This document shows, in pieces, positions 1 to 5,550 of a DNA stretch of 5,550 nt. Source of the DNA: Candidatus Poribacteria bacterium. Its GTDB lineage: Bacteria; Poribacteria; WGA-4E; B28-G17. Both the position numbers and the translations under genes were made by a program. The notes under the pieces are model-generated. The model worked only from the letters and a program-made list of their open reading frames with translations, was not told the origin of the DNA and did not search any database. Numbering within the stretch: the stretch's first letter is position 1; each line of letters starts with the position of its first letter. The stretch is from NCBI GenBank assembly GCA_003645735.1, contig QNBQ01000148.1, positions 1 to 5,550 of the forward strand, given 5' to 3'.

Positions 1-1
1 C

Positions 2-259
2 AGGCCCTATTATTCGGAGGCGAAATACAACCTCGGCATAGCCTTGTATAAGCTCGGCAGGTATGAGGAGGCGGTTGAGCGGTTTAAGGAGGTCGTTGAG
101 CTTGCCCCCTGGTGGGACGACGCCCATTACAACCTGGCCATGACGCTTTTGAAGCTCGGGAGGAGGGAGGAGGCGATCTCCGAGCTCGAGGCGACCCTCA
201 AGATAAACCCCTTGCACCGGGACGCGGCGGAGGCCCTGAACAGCTTGAAAGCCCCTTGA
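2..259 (+). CDS. Tetratricopeptide-repeat protein, C-terminal fragment
   Basis: The frame is open from the left window edge (first full codon at base 2) to a TGA at 257-259, giving 85 visible residues; the true start lies outside the window. It holds two consecutive 34-residue TPR units (about residues 5-38 and 39-72). Each shows the family pattern: YNLG/YNLA in helix A, a KLGR turn, EEA at the start of helix B, and a closing proline (P36 and P70, exactly 34 apart). A short remainder (about 73-85) could be a capping helix. TPR arrays form superhelical protein-binding scaffolds, so this is probably a protein-interaction module, but the missing N-terminal part may carry another domain and the specific role cannot be told. 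A TTG at 44-46 could be mistaken for a start, but the repeat runs unbroken upstream of it. The gene converges on the - strand cluster with no intergenic base. Confidence 0.9.
   Translation, partial: RPYYSEAKYNLGIALYKLGRYEEAVERFKEVVELAPWWDDAHYNLAMTLLKLGRREEAISELEATLKINPLHRDAAEALNSLKAP
14..217 (+). repeat. Two tandem TPR-encoding units, 102 bp each
   Basis: The protein repeat is still visible at DNA level. TACAACCT occurs at 26-33 and again at 128-135, exactly 102 bases (34 codons) later. It is followed in both copies by a similar stretch around AAGCTCGG and GAGGAGGCG. The copies have diverged at many third positions, so they look like an old internal duplication typical of TPR genes, not a recent amplification. 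Unit limits (14-115 and 116-217) are approximate. Confidence 0.75.
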
Positions 260-262
260 TCA
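257..262. other. Shared palindromic stop: TGATCA closes two convergent genes
   Basis: Bases 257-259 are the TGA of the + strand TPR gene. Bases 260-262 read TCA, which is TGA on the - strand and closes the membrane-protein gene. The two stops are adjacent, so this palindrome is the whole boundary between convergent genes. There is no room for an intergenic terminator, so each transcript must end inside the opposite gene or run antisense into it. Confidence 0.85.
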
Positions 263-2167
263 CCACCTCAGATAGACGACCCTTATCCCCATGGCGGAGG
301 AGATGATGCTGAAGATGGAGGCGGCGATCACGTCGCCGATTATAAGCCCCAGGAAGAAGGGCATCGCCCTCCTGTAACCCTTGGCCCCTCCCATCCTCAG
401 TATGAACCGCTTAGAAAGCCAGGCTATGAGCATCGGGAACCACAGACCCGAAAAGGTCCACCAGCTTGAGACCACATACCCCACCGGGTGAAGCGGGAAC
501 CAGAGGAACCTCTTCCTGAGCGATAGGAGCGATACGGTGAATAGGAAACCGACGCCGGCGAAGATGATCCCCGCCCTGTCGGGGCCGGTGGGGTTGTAAC
601 ACCAGGAGGCGAGCCGGCTGTATGCGGCCCGCGCATACCACGACCGGCAGTTGTCCAGCCCCAGCCTGTAGGAGATGTGCAGATGACCCCAGGCGGCGGT
701 GATCGTCCCGAAGACGGCGGCCAGGATGAGGAACCAGGCCAGCCTCCTCGCGTTGGCGTTCGTCATCCTGGCGAGCCAAAGCGCCTCCAGCTGATGGGGC
801 ATCGGATGCGCCCGGTATGAGAGGTGGTTTATCCAGAAGAAGAGGGTCATGCCGCTCAGGCTCTCCTTGCCTATGAGCCTTGTGCCCAGGAAGGAGGGGA
901 GGATCGTGTCCGGCCCGGCGTTGTAAAAATCGTGCGCCGGCGGGCCGAGCTCCGCCCTCACCCTCGCCACCGTCACCGACATCGCCAGGTATATCCCGAA
1001 AAACAGGATCGAAAACCAGAGCGACATCCCGACCTTGAACCCGAAGAGGATCATCGCAGCCGATCCCAAGATCGCCCCCCAGACGGCCAGCCTGTAGGAG
1101 AACGCCTCTCCCGAGTCATCCTCCCTCCCCAGCCCGAAGGCCGTCTTGAAAACCGAGATGAAATACCTCCTCCCGCTCCAGATCGCGAAAACGAACAGCC
1201 CCATCCACGTCCCCTGAAGCTGGGCGATGTGGAACGGGAACCCCGCCGCCGACCAGCCCATCGCGCTCCCCAAAACCCTCTCGAACTGCCAGAAAAGATA
1301 GAAGAACCAGCAGGAGAAGGCCAGATCGAGCGGGATGAAATACCCCAGACCTATGGCGAACGGGAAGATCGAGAACCTGAAGCCCGGGCTGTTCATCGCG
1401 CTCCATGGCTTCTCCGTCAGCCAGACCTGCTTGTAAAGGGGGAGGTAGGGGATCTGGGGGAACATCTGCCCCAGCGCGTTTATCGAGTTGAGCGTCATGG
1501 CTATGCCGGCGCCGAGCCACATGAGCCCGTTTTTGAAAAGGGCGCCGCCCGGGCGGGTCATCTCCAGCGGGAGCCTCACAACCGGGTAGGTCAGCTTCTC
1601 ACGCTCGCTCCACTGCTTCCTGACGATCACGCTCAAACACAGCATCGTGAAGCTCATGACCGCTATGAACCCCGTCCATATGGCCAGGGGCTTTATCCAG
1701 GGGAGGTAATGGCCCTCCTCGTAAAGCGATGAGTTCCCCTCGTAAAACCCGCGGATGACCTTCCTGTCCGAGACGACCAGCCACCTCGGCAGATAGGCGT
1801 GGAAAAGCTCGGCCCACTCGTTCTCCGGCCTGGCATACCAGAACCCGTTGCTCAGAAGGGGCACCAGGACCTGAACCATATCCCTCCCGGCGAAGACGGT
1901 CGCCTGACACAGCATCGCGTAAATCGTCAGAAGCTCGACCTGGCTAAGCCCCTTGACCGGGAGGATCTTCCTAACTAGGGCGTTCAGGGCCATCAGGATC
2001 AGGATGATGAAGATCACGTTGAAAAGCAGGGCGAGGCTTGAAGGGCGGTTCGAATCGAAGACGTAGCTGAGATATAAGACCCAGTAGCTGTTGAAGGGGA
2101 TGATCAGGAGGGCTATTAGAGCTGAGCGGAGGGTTACCTGTTCAAAAGCCTTCTTTTCAAGCTTCAC
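260..2167 (-). CDS. Polytopic membrane protein of the DUF6785/DUF6784 type, end of trp cluster
   Basis: This 635-residue integral membrane protein has about 12-14 hydrophobic segments (roughly 12-34, 45-66, 76-94, 160-182, 212-232, 265-293, 315-330, 360-377, 381-400, 437-450, 476-495, 532-549, 560-585 and 602-625). A large polar loop lies between the third and fourth (about 95-158). I recognise the overall pattern as DUF6785 (about 1-510) followed by DUF6784 (about 530-635). The cues are PENEW at 114-118, WSEREKLTYPVVRLPLEM at 186-203, AELGPPAHD at 405-413, FPLHPVGY at 557-564, and a C-terminal GGAKGYRR then PFFLGLIIGD (593-612). No biochemical function is known to me. The architecture looks transporter-like, but no substrate motif is evident and there is no cleavable signal peptide. 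The GTG start at 2165-2167 is supported by GAGG 8 bases upstream and overlaps the trpA end by 11 bases, so translation is probably coupled to trpA. It contains 29 tryptophans (4.6%), unusually many. The assignment is from memory of the family pattern, not a database search. Confidence 0.8.
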   Translation of the reverse strand: MKLEKKAFEQVTLRSALIALLIIPFNSYWVLYLSYVFDSNRPSSLALLFNVIFIILILMALNALVRKILPVKGLSQVELLTIYAMLCQATVFAGRDMVQVLVPLLSNGFWYARPENEWAELFHAYLPRWLVVSDRKVIRGFYEGNSSLYEEGHYLPWIKPLAIWTGFIAVMSFTMLCLSVIVRKQWSEREKLTYPVVRLPLEMTRPGGALFKNGLMWLGAGIAMTLNSINALGQMFPQIPYLPLYKQVWLTEKPWSAMNSPGFRFSIFPFAIGLGYFIPLDLAFSCWFFYLFWQFERVLGSAMGWSAAGFPFHIAQLQGTWMGLFVFAIWSGRRYFISVFKTAFGLGREDDSGEAFSYRLAVWGAILGSAAMILFGFKVGMSLWFSILFFGIYLAMSVTVARVRAELGPPAHDFYNAGPDTILPSFLGTRLIGKESLSGMTLFFWINHLSYRAHPMPHQLEALWLARMTNANARRLAWFLILAAVFGTITAAWGHLHISYRLGLDNCRSWYARAAYSRLASWCYNPTGPDRAGIIFAGVGFLFTVSLLSLRKRFLWFPLHPVGYVVSSWWTFSGLWFPMLIAWLSKRFILRMGGAKGYRRAMPFFLGLIIGDVIAASIFSIISSAMGIRVVYLRW

Positions 2168-2987
2168 CTCTCGATCCTCGCGAGTGAGCCGCCCGAGCCA
2201 GCTGGGAGGCGAACCTCTCCACCTCCTCGACAGGGTTCCTCCCCTCCCCCATCGCCTCCTCCATCCGCCTTATTATGGCGCTGCCGACTATGGCGGCGTC
2301 GGCCAGCCTCCCCACCTCCCTCACGTGCTCCGGCTTCGATATGCCGAAGCCCACCCCTATGGGCTTGTCCGTCACACGCCTCAGCTTCGCGGTCATCGAT
2401 TCGACCTCCGCCGACAGCCTCTCCCTCTCGCCCGTCACCCCCGTGACCGAGACGCAGTAGATGAACCCGGTGCTCATCGAGGCGATCAGCCTGAGCCTTT
2501 CGATCGAGCTTGTGGGGGCGGCCAGGAAGACGGTCGCCAGCCCCGCCTCGCGGGCCATCCCTGCGTATTCATCCCCTTCTTCGGGGGGAAGGTCGGGGAT
2601 TATCAGGCCGTCGACGCCCGCCGCCGATGCGTCGCGGCAGAACTCCTTCAGGCCGTATCTGAAGGGGAGGTTGAAGTAGGTCATGAGGAAGATCGGCATG
2701 TCGGTTCTACGCCTCAGCCTCTCGACCAGCTTGAGGACCTTGGGAGGGGTCGTCCCCGATTCCAACGCCCTCATGGTCGCCCTCTGGATGGTGGGGCCGT
2801 CGGCTATCGGGTCGGAGAAGGGTATCCCCAGCTCGATCATATCGCTTCCCGCCCTCTCCAGCGCCAGCGCTATCTCGTAGCTCGTCTCCAGATCCGGATC
2901 GCCGGCGCAGATGTAGGGGATGAAGGCGGTTTTTCCCTGTGAGCGGAGCTTCGAGAAGATCCCTTCGATCAGCTCAACTCCCCTCAC
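2157..2987 (-). CDS. trpA: Tryptophan synthase alpha chain
   Basis: TrpA cleaves indole-3-glycerol phosphate to indole and glyceraldehyde 3-phosphate, and passes the indole through a tunnel to TrpB in the cytoplasmic alpha2-beta2 complex. The 276-residue product has the usual full length (about 260-280) and TIM-barrel pattern. The family signature IELGIPFSDPIADGP at 51-65 carries both catalytic acids, E52 and D63 (the Salmonella Glu49 and Asp60 equivalents). Further family motifs are VDGLIIPDLPPEE (125-137), IYCVSVTGVTGER (176-188, active-site loop), and the phosphate-binding stretches GVGFGISKPE (211-220) and AIVGSA (232-237). It starts at GTG 2985-2987, two bases after the trpB stop, with GGGAGG 7 bases upstream inside trpB. 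No ATG start fits better. The product contains no tryptophan. The strand after the catalytic site reads TYFNLPFRYG where TYYNP-type sequences are usual, a mild variation. It lies in the order trpB-trpA, as in most bacteria. Confidence 0.97.
   Translation of the reverse strand: MRGVELIEGIFSKLRSQGKTAFIPYICAGDPDLETSYEIALALERAGSDMIELGIPFSDPIADGPTIQRATMRALESGTTPPKVLKLVERLRRRTDMPIFLMTYFNLPFRYGLKEFCRDASAAGVDGLIIPDLPPEEGDEYAGMAREAGLATVFLAAPTSSIERLRLIASMSTGFIYCVSVTGVTGERERLSAEVESMTAKLRRVTDKPIGVGFGISKPEHVREVGRLADAAIVGSAIIRRMEEAMGEGRNPVEEVERFASQLARAAHSRGSRGEA
2176..2179 (-). promoter_or_regulatory. Ribosome binding site of the membrane-protein gene, GAGG
   Basis: GAGG on the - strand lies 8 bases before the GTG at 2165-2167, inside the 3' end of trpA. 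It supports this start, which overlaps the trpA stop by 11 bases, and thus places the membrane protein on the same translational unit. Confidence 0.6.
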
Positions 2988-2989
2988 CT

Positions 2990-4183
2990 TCAGACCTCCC
3001 CCATGACCCTTGCGACCGTCTCCACGTCCTTATCCCCTCTGCCGGAGAGGCAGATGATGATTATCCTTTCGGGGCCGAGCTTGGGCGCGAGCTTGGCGGC
3101 GTATGCGATCGCGTGGGCCGCCTCTAAAGCCGGTATGATCCCCTCGGTCTCCGACAGCAGCTCGAACGCCTCCAGCGCCTCCTCATCGGTCACGGCCACG
3201 TATTCCGCCCTCCCCGTCTCCCTGTAGAAGGCGTGTTCGGGCCCCACGCCGGGGTAGTCCAGCCCGGCGGAGATCGAGTGGGTGGTTCTGATCTGGCCGT
3301 GCTCGTCCTGCAGGACGAAGCTTTTGGCGCCGTGGAAAACCCCCAGGGAGCCGGCGCACAGCGACGCGGCGTGTTTGCCCGTCTCCAGCCCCAGCCCGGC
3401 GGCCTCCACCCCGACGAATTTGACCTCCCTGTCGGCGTAAAACGGGTGGAAAAGCCCGATCGAGTTGCTCCCCCCGCCGACGCAGGCGATCAGGTAATCG
3501 GGCAGCCTCCCCTCCTTCTCTAGTATCTGCCTCCTGGCCTCCCTCCCGATCACCGATTGGAAGTCGCGGACGATGGCGGGGTAGGGGTGGGGGCCGACGA
3601 CCGAGCCGAGCAGGTAGTAGGTGGTTCGGACGTTGGTGACCCAATCCCTCAGCGCCTCGTTTATGGCGTCCTTGAGCGTTTTGGAGCCGGATGAAACAGG
3701 CGTCACTTTGGCGCCCAGCAGCCTCATCCTGAAGACGTTGAGCGCCTGCCGCTTCATGTCCTCTTCGCCCATGTATATCTCGCACTCCATCCCGAAGAGG
3801 GCGGCCGCCGTGGCGGTGGCCACGCCGTGCTGACCTGCCCCCGTTTCGGCGATTATCCTCCTCTTGCCCATCCTGCGCGCAAGCAGCGCCTGGCCGATCG
3901 TGTTGTTTATCTTGTGGGCGCCGGTGTGGTTCAGATCCTCCCTCTTCAGGTATATCTTCGCCCCGCCGAGCTTTTTGGTGAGGTTCTCGGCGAAGTAGAG
4001 GGGGGTTGGCCTGCCGGCGTATTCGCGGAGGTAGTAATCGAGCTCCTCCTGGAAACGGGGATCGTTTTTAGCCTCAAGGTAAGCCGCCTCCAGCTCCTCC
4101 AGCGCCCCCATCAACGTTTCGGGGACGAACCTACCGCCGTATTTTCCGAAATATCCCTTCCTTTCAAGCCTGCCCTCAGGCAC
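2990..4183 (-). CDS. trpB: Tryptophan synthase beta chain (TrpB1 type)
   Basis: TrpB condenses indole with L-serine to make L-tryptophan, using pyridoxal phosphate. The 397 residues match the family's usual length of about 390-400. Visible landmarks are [12 protein letters not shown] (58-69), [16 protein letters not shown] (79-94) with the PLP Schiff-base lysine K91, [13 protein letters not shown] (112-124) with catalytic E113, the phosphate-binding GGGSN (236-240), and CLSGRGDKD (378-386) with S380 placed to contact the cofactor ring. The N-terminal stretch and the alpha-subunit contact region are those of standard TrpB1, not the stand-alone TrpB2, which fits the adjacent trpA. The start is GTG at 4181-4183, overlapping the prs end by 8 bases, with GAGG 9 bases upstream. 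The [14 protein letters not shown] motif begins at residue 11, as expected for this start. It has a single tryptophan (W181). Confidence 0.98.
   Translation of the reverse strand: MPEGRLERKGYFGKYGGRFVPETLMGALEELEAAYLEAKNDPRFQEELDYYLREYAGRPTPLYFAENLTKKLGGAKIYLKREDLNHTGAHKINNTIGQALLARRMGKRRIIAETGAGQHGVATATAAALFGMECEIYMGEEDMKRQALNVFRMRLLGAKVTPVSSGSKTLKDAINEALRDWVTNVRTTYYLLGSVVGPHPYPAIVRDFQSVIGREARRQILEKEGRLPDYLIACVGGGSNSIGLFHPFYADREVKFVGVEAAGLGLETGKHAASLCAGSLGVFHGAKSFVLQDEHGQIRTTHSISAGLDYPGVGPEHAFYRETGRAEYVAVTDEEALEAFELLSETEGIIPALEAAHAIAYAAKLAPKLGPERIIIICLSGRGDKDVETVARVMGEV
2995..3000 (-). promoter_or_regulatory. Ribosome binding site of trpA, GGGAGG
   Basis: GGGAGG on the - strand lies 7 bases before the GTG at 2985-2987 and is formed by the last codons of trpB (Met-Gly-Glu-Val). 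It decides the trpA start and fits coupled, equimolar production of the two synthase subunits. Confidence 0.75.
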
Positions 4184-5153
4184 GGTAGAAAACCTCGCTT
4201 ACTGATTCATGTCTGTGTATCTTCGCTATGACCTTGGCCAGGAGGGGGGCGATGGAGAGCACCTTCAGCTTAGGCCCGAGCTTCTCCCTCTTCCAGTCGG
4301 GGATCGGGATCGTGTTCGTGACCACCACCTCCCTGACGTCATCGCTCCGCAGGTGTTCGAGCGATTTTCCGACCAGGACGGGGTGGGTGATCGCCAGGTA
4401 GGCCGGCTCCGCACCCGCCTCCCGGAGCCTCCTGACCTGGTTTATGATGCTGCCGGAGGCGATTATGTCGTCGATCACTATCGGGACCTTCCCCTTGACG
4501 TCCCCTACGATCTCCACCACCTCGACCGTGTCGCCGCATATGCCCGCTCTGCGCTTATGCATCAGGACGAGGGGCAGCTCCAGCAGCGATGCATATTTTT
4601 CGGCAAGCTTCGCCCTGCCCACATCGGGCGAGACGATTACCGCGTTCGTCAGATCCTTCTTCTTGAAGTATTCGACGAAGGTGTAGAGGGCCGTGAGGTG
4701 ATCCATCGGTATTTTGAAGAACCCCTGTATCTGTGGGGTGTGGAGGTCGACCGACACGACCCTATCGACGCCGGCTGTGACCAGCAGATCGGCCACCAGC
4801 CTGGCCGATATCGGCTCCCTTCCCGTCGCCTTCCTGTCCTGGCGGCTGTAGCCGTAGTAAGGGATGACGGCGGTGATCTGCCTGACCGAGGCCCGCCTGA
4901 AGGCGTCGATCATGATCAGAAGCTCCATCAGGTTGTCGTTGACGGGCGGGCAGGTCGGCTGGATGATGTAGACGTCCGTTCCCCTCACGCTCTCCTCGAC
5001 CTGTGCGTGCACCTCGGTGTCGGGGAAGGTTCTTATCCGTATCTTCCCGAGCTTAACCCCCAGTTCCTCGGCTACTTCCTCCGCCAGCTCGGGGTTGGCC
5101 CTTCCGGAGAACAGCCTGAAATCATCCCCCAGCTCCCCGTATTTCGTCTTCAT
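4176..5153 (-). CDS. prs: Ribose-phosphate pyrophosphokinase (PRPP synthase)
   Basis: Prs transfers pyrophosphate from ATP to ribose 5-phosphate, giving PRPP for purines, pyrimidines, NAD, histidine and tryptophan. The 325 residues are close to the class I length of about 310-320. Family landmarks are [10 protein letters not shown] (15-24), the [23 protein letters not shown] block (67-89), [12 protein letters not shown] (97-108) with the ATP-contact RQD, the flexible-loop [13 protein letters not shown] (112-124), [12 protein letters not shown] (135-146) with metal-binding H138, SPDVG (175-179), KRR (200-202) and THPVL (256-260). The ribose-phosphate loop reads DDIIASGSI (228-236) where class I enzymes usually have DDMIDTGGT or DDMIDTAGT, and SPDVG is followed by RAKLAEK instead of GVVRAR. 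All other catalytic regions are intact, so I expect an active enzyme of a divergent subclass. It starts with ATG one base after the trpF stop, behind a near-ideal AAAGGAGG. Its end overlaps trpB by 8 bases. It lies inside the trp cluster, where its product feeds TrpD. Confidence 0.95.
   Translation of the reverse strand: MKTKYGELGDDFRLFSGRANPELAEEVAEELGVKLGKIRIRTFPDTEVHAQVEESVRGTDVYIIQPTCPPVNDNLMELLIMIDAFRRASVRQITAVIPYYGYSRQDRKATGREPISARLVADLLVTAGVDRVVSVDLHTPQIQGFFKIPMDHLTALYTFVEYFKKKDLTNAVIVSPDVGRAKLAEKYASLLELPLVLMHKRRAGICGDTVEVVEIVGDVKGKVPIVIDDIIASGSIINQVRRLREAGAEPAYLAITHPVLVGKSLEHLRSDDVREVVVTNTIPIPDWKREKLGPKLKVLSIAPLLAKVIAKIHRHESVSEVFYRA
4193..4196 (-). promoter_or_regulatory. Ribosome binding site of trpB, GAGG
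   Basis: GAGG on the - strand lies 9 bases before the GTG at 4181-4183, inside the 3' end of prs. It is weaker than the prs and trpA sites but well placed, and it supports the GTG start that overlaps the prs stop by 8 bases. Confidence 0.6.
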
Positions 5154-5154
5154 C

Positions 5155-5550
5155 TCAGGCTCCTCCTTTGACGGCGGCTATGAACCGCCGGATCTTCCCC
5201 CTGTCCTTCCTGCCCGGTTCGATCTCCACCCCGCTGCTGACGTCCACCGCCCACGGCCTCAACATCTCGATGACATCCCGCACGTTTTCGGGGGTTAAAC
5301 CCCCGGCCACTATCAGGCGGCGGCGATCGACATCAAGATTATATGCTACCGCCCATCGGAAGGTCAACCCCGTCCCTCCCGGCCTGTCCGGCGCGTATGC
5401 GTCCAACAGGTAGGCGTCCGCTTCGTATTCCCCGATCCCCCTCAAGCTCCCCTCATCCCTCACCCTGAAGGCCTTTATCACCTTCAACCCGGCCTCCCTC
5501 AGCCTCCGACACATCTCCGGCGGCTCCGAGCCGTGCAGCTGGACGTAGTC
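5155..5550 (-). CDS. trpF: Phosphoribosylanthranilate isomerase, C-terminal part (cut by window edge)
   Basis: TrpF converts N-(5'-phosphoribosyl)anthranilate to the ribulose form by an Amadori rearrangement, the step before indole-glycerol-phosphate synthase. The visible 131 residues begin in frame at the right edge with DYVQLHG (visible 1-7), the classic central TrpF motif, and run to a TGA at 5155-5157. Other landmarks are LLDAYAPDRPGGTG (visible 48-61), whose Asp at 50 matches the catalytic general acid, and the phosphate-binding motifs IVAGGLTPENV (80-90) and VDVSSGVE (102-109), followed by PGRKD. A full TrpF is about 200-215 residues, so some 70-85 N-terminal residues, including the catalytic cysteine of strand 1, lie outside the window. 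An ATG at 5512-5514 is internal and not the start. The final codons contain the Shine-Dalgarno site of prs, and one base separates the two genes. Confidence 0.95.
   Translation of the reverse strand, partial: DYVQLHGSEPPEMCRRLREAGLKVIKAFRVRDEGSLRGIGEYEADAYLLDAYAPDRPGGTGLTFRWAVAYNLDVDRRRLIVAGGLTPENVRDVIEMLRPWAVDVSSGVEIEPGRKDRGKIRRFIAAVKGGA
5162..5169 (-). promoter_or_regulatory. Ribosome binding site of prs, AAAGGAGG
   Basis: On the - strand the sequence AAAGGAGG lies 8 bases before the ATG at 5151-5153. It matches the 16S rRNA anti-Shine-Dalgarno sequence over its whole length and is the strongest site in the window. It is encoded by the last sense codons of trpF (Lys-Gly-Gly), so ribosomes ending trpF stop on top of it. 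It fixes the prs start and suggests high, coupled expression of Prs. Confidence 0.85.

Larger units (their letters stand above)
260..5550 (-). other. Predicted operon: trpF-prs-trpB-trpA-membrane protein
   Basis: Five co-directional genes follow one another with a 1-base gap, an 8-base overlap, a 2-base gap and an 11-base overlap. No room exists for promoters or terminators between them, so a single mRNA is strongly expected. Four of the five genes belong to tryptophan synthesis or its PRPP supply. The operon continues beyond 5550, where trpF begins and where other trp genes, a promoter and any leader would lie. The 3' end of the message is unmarked: no hairpin followed by a T-run is visible on the - strand below 260. 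Confidence 0.85.

Noticed and set aside
44..46. TTG as the start codon of a short 71-residue TPR protein
   Set aside because: The reading frame and the first TPR helix continue upstream to the window edge, and no Shine-Dalgarno site stands at proper distance, so the gene simply begins outside the window.
322..338. Hairpin CGGCGA-TCACG-TCGCCG as a terminator for the TPR gene
   Set aside because: The 6-bp stem lies within codons for the IIGDVIAA part of the membrane protein and is followed on the + strand by ATTATAAG, not a T-run. A factor-independent terminator is not supported.
824..1732. Long + strand open frame (302 codons) opposite the membrane-protein gene
   Set aside because: The product is an Arg/Glu/Pro-rich string with no motif or good ribosome site. 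The - strand frame has clear membrane segments and family patterns, so this is a shadow.
2157..2167. Frameshift or fusion between trpA and the membrane-protein gene
   Set aside because: TrpA ends at a normal family length, and the downstream frame has its own GAGG and GTG in proper spacing. The overlap is ordinary translational coupling.
2332..2351. Inverted repeat GGCTTCG-ATATGC-CGAAGCC inside trpA
   Set aside because: It falls on the conserved GFGISKPE phosphate-binding motif and has no T-run on either side. It is best explained by codon choice in that motif.
4209..5171. Long + strand open frame (320 codons) opposite prs
   Set aside because: It is the antisense of a clearly recognisable prs. 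Its product is low-complexity, rich in Arg, Asp, Gly and His without family motifs, as expected from antisense reading of GC-rich codons.
5512..5514. ATG as the start of a short trpF
   Set aside because: The frame stays open upstream and encodes the family motif VQLHG, so the ATG is internal and the gene is cut by the window edge.

Overview
This is a fully coding piece of bacterial DNA with a moderately high GC content. One gene tail lies on the + strand (2-259). A tightly packed co-directional cluster of five genes fills the rest on the - strand (5550 down to 260). The - strand genes, in transcription order, are trpF (3' part only), prs, trpB, trpA and a large polytopic membrane protein that I assign to the DUF6785/DUF6784 family. 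Frequent AGG arginine and ATA isoleucine codons, strong Shine-Dalgarno sites, three GTG starts and a DUF6785/DUF6784 gene suggest an uncultured bacterium. From memory this family is common in planctomycete-, Poribacteria- and Hydrogenedentes-like lineages. That placement is a guess from family distribution, not something the bases prove.

Layout: 2-259 (+) is the C-terminal end of a tetratricopeptide-repeat protein with two clear 34-residue repeats. Its TGA stop abuts the TGA stop of the convergent membrane-protein gene with no base between them; the two stops together form the palindrome TGATCA. From 5550 leftwards on the - strand come phosphoribosylanthranilate isomerase (5155-5550, N-terminus outside the window), ribose-phosphate pyrophosphokinase (4176-5153), tryptophan synthase beta (2990-4183), tryptophan synthase alpha (2157-2987) and the membrane protein (260-2167). 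The junctions are a 1-base gap, an 8-base overlap, a 2-base gap and an 11-base overlap. Each downstream start has its Shine-Dalgarno site inside the preceding gene. One polycistronic mRNA with translational coupling is the natural reading, with its promoter and any attenuator beyond 5550.

How the genes work together: TrpF, TrpB and TrpA carry out late steps of tryptophan synthesis. Prs makes PRPP, which anthranilate phosphoribosyltransferase (TrpD, not in the window) uses one step before TrpF. Placing prs between trpF and trpB therefore ties the supply of PRPP to tryptophan production. The last gene is unexplained. It encodes about 12-14 membrane segments and is very rich in tryptophan (29 of 635 residues), while TrpA has none and TrpB and Prs have one each. 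A role in moving tryptophan, indole or a related metabolite is a testable guess, not a conclusion.

The points most worth a second look are the prs gene embedded in a trp operon, the membrane protein coupled to trpA and its tryptophan content, and the non-standard PRPP-binding loop of this Prs. No RNA gene, mobile element, CRISPR array, promoter or convincing terminator is visible. No stretch longer than 2 bases between genes lacks coding sequence.
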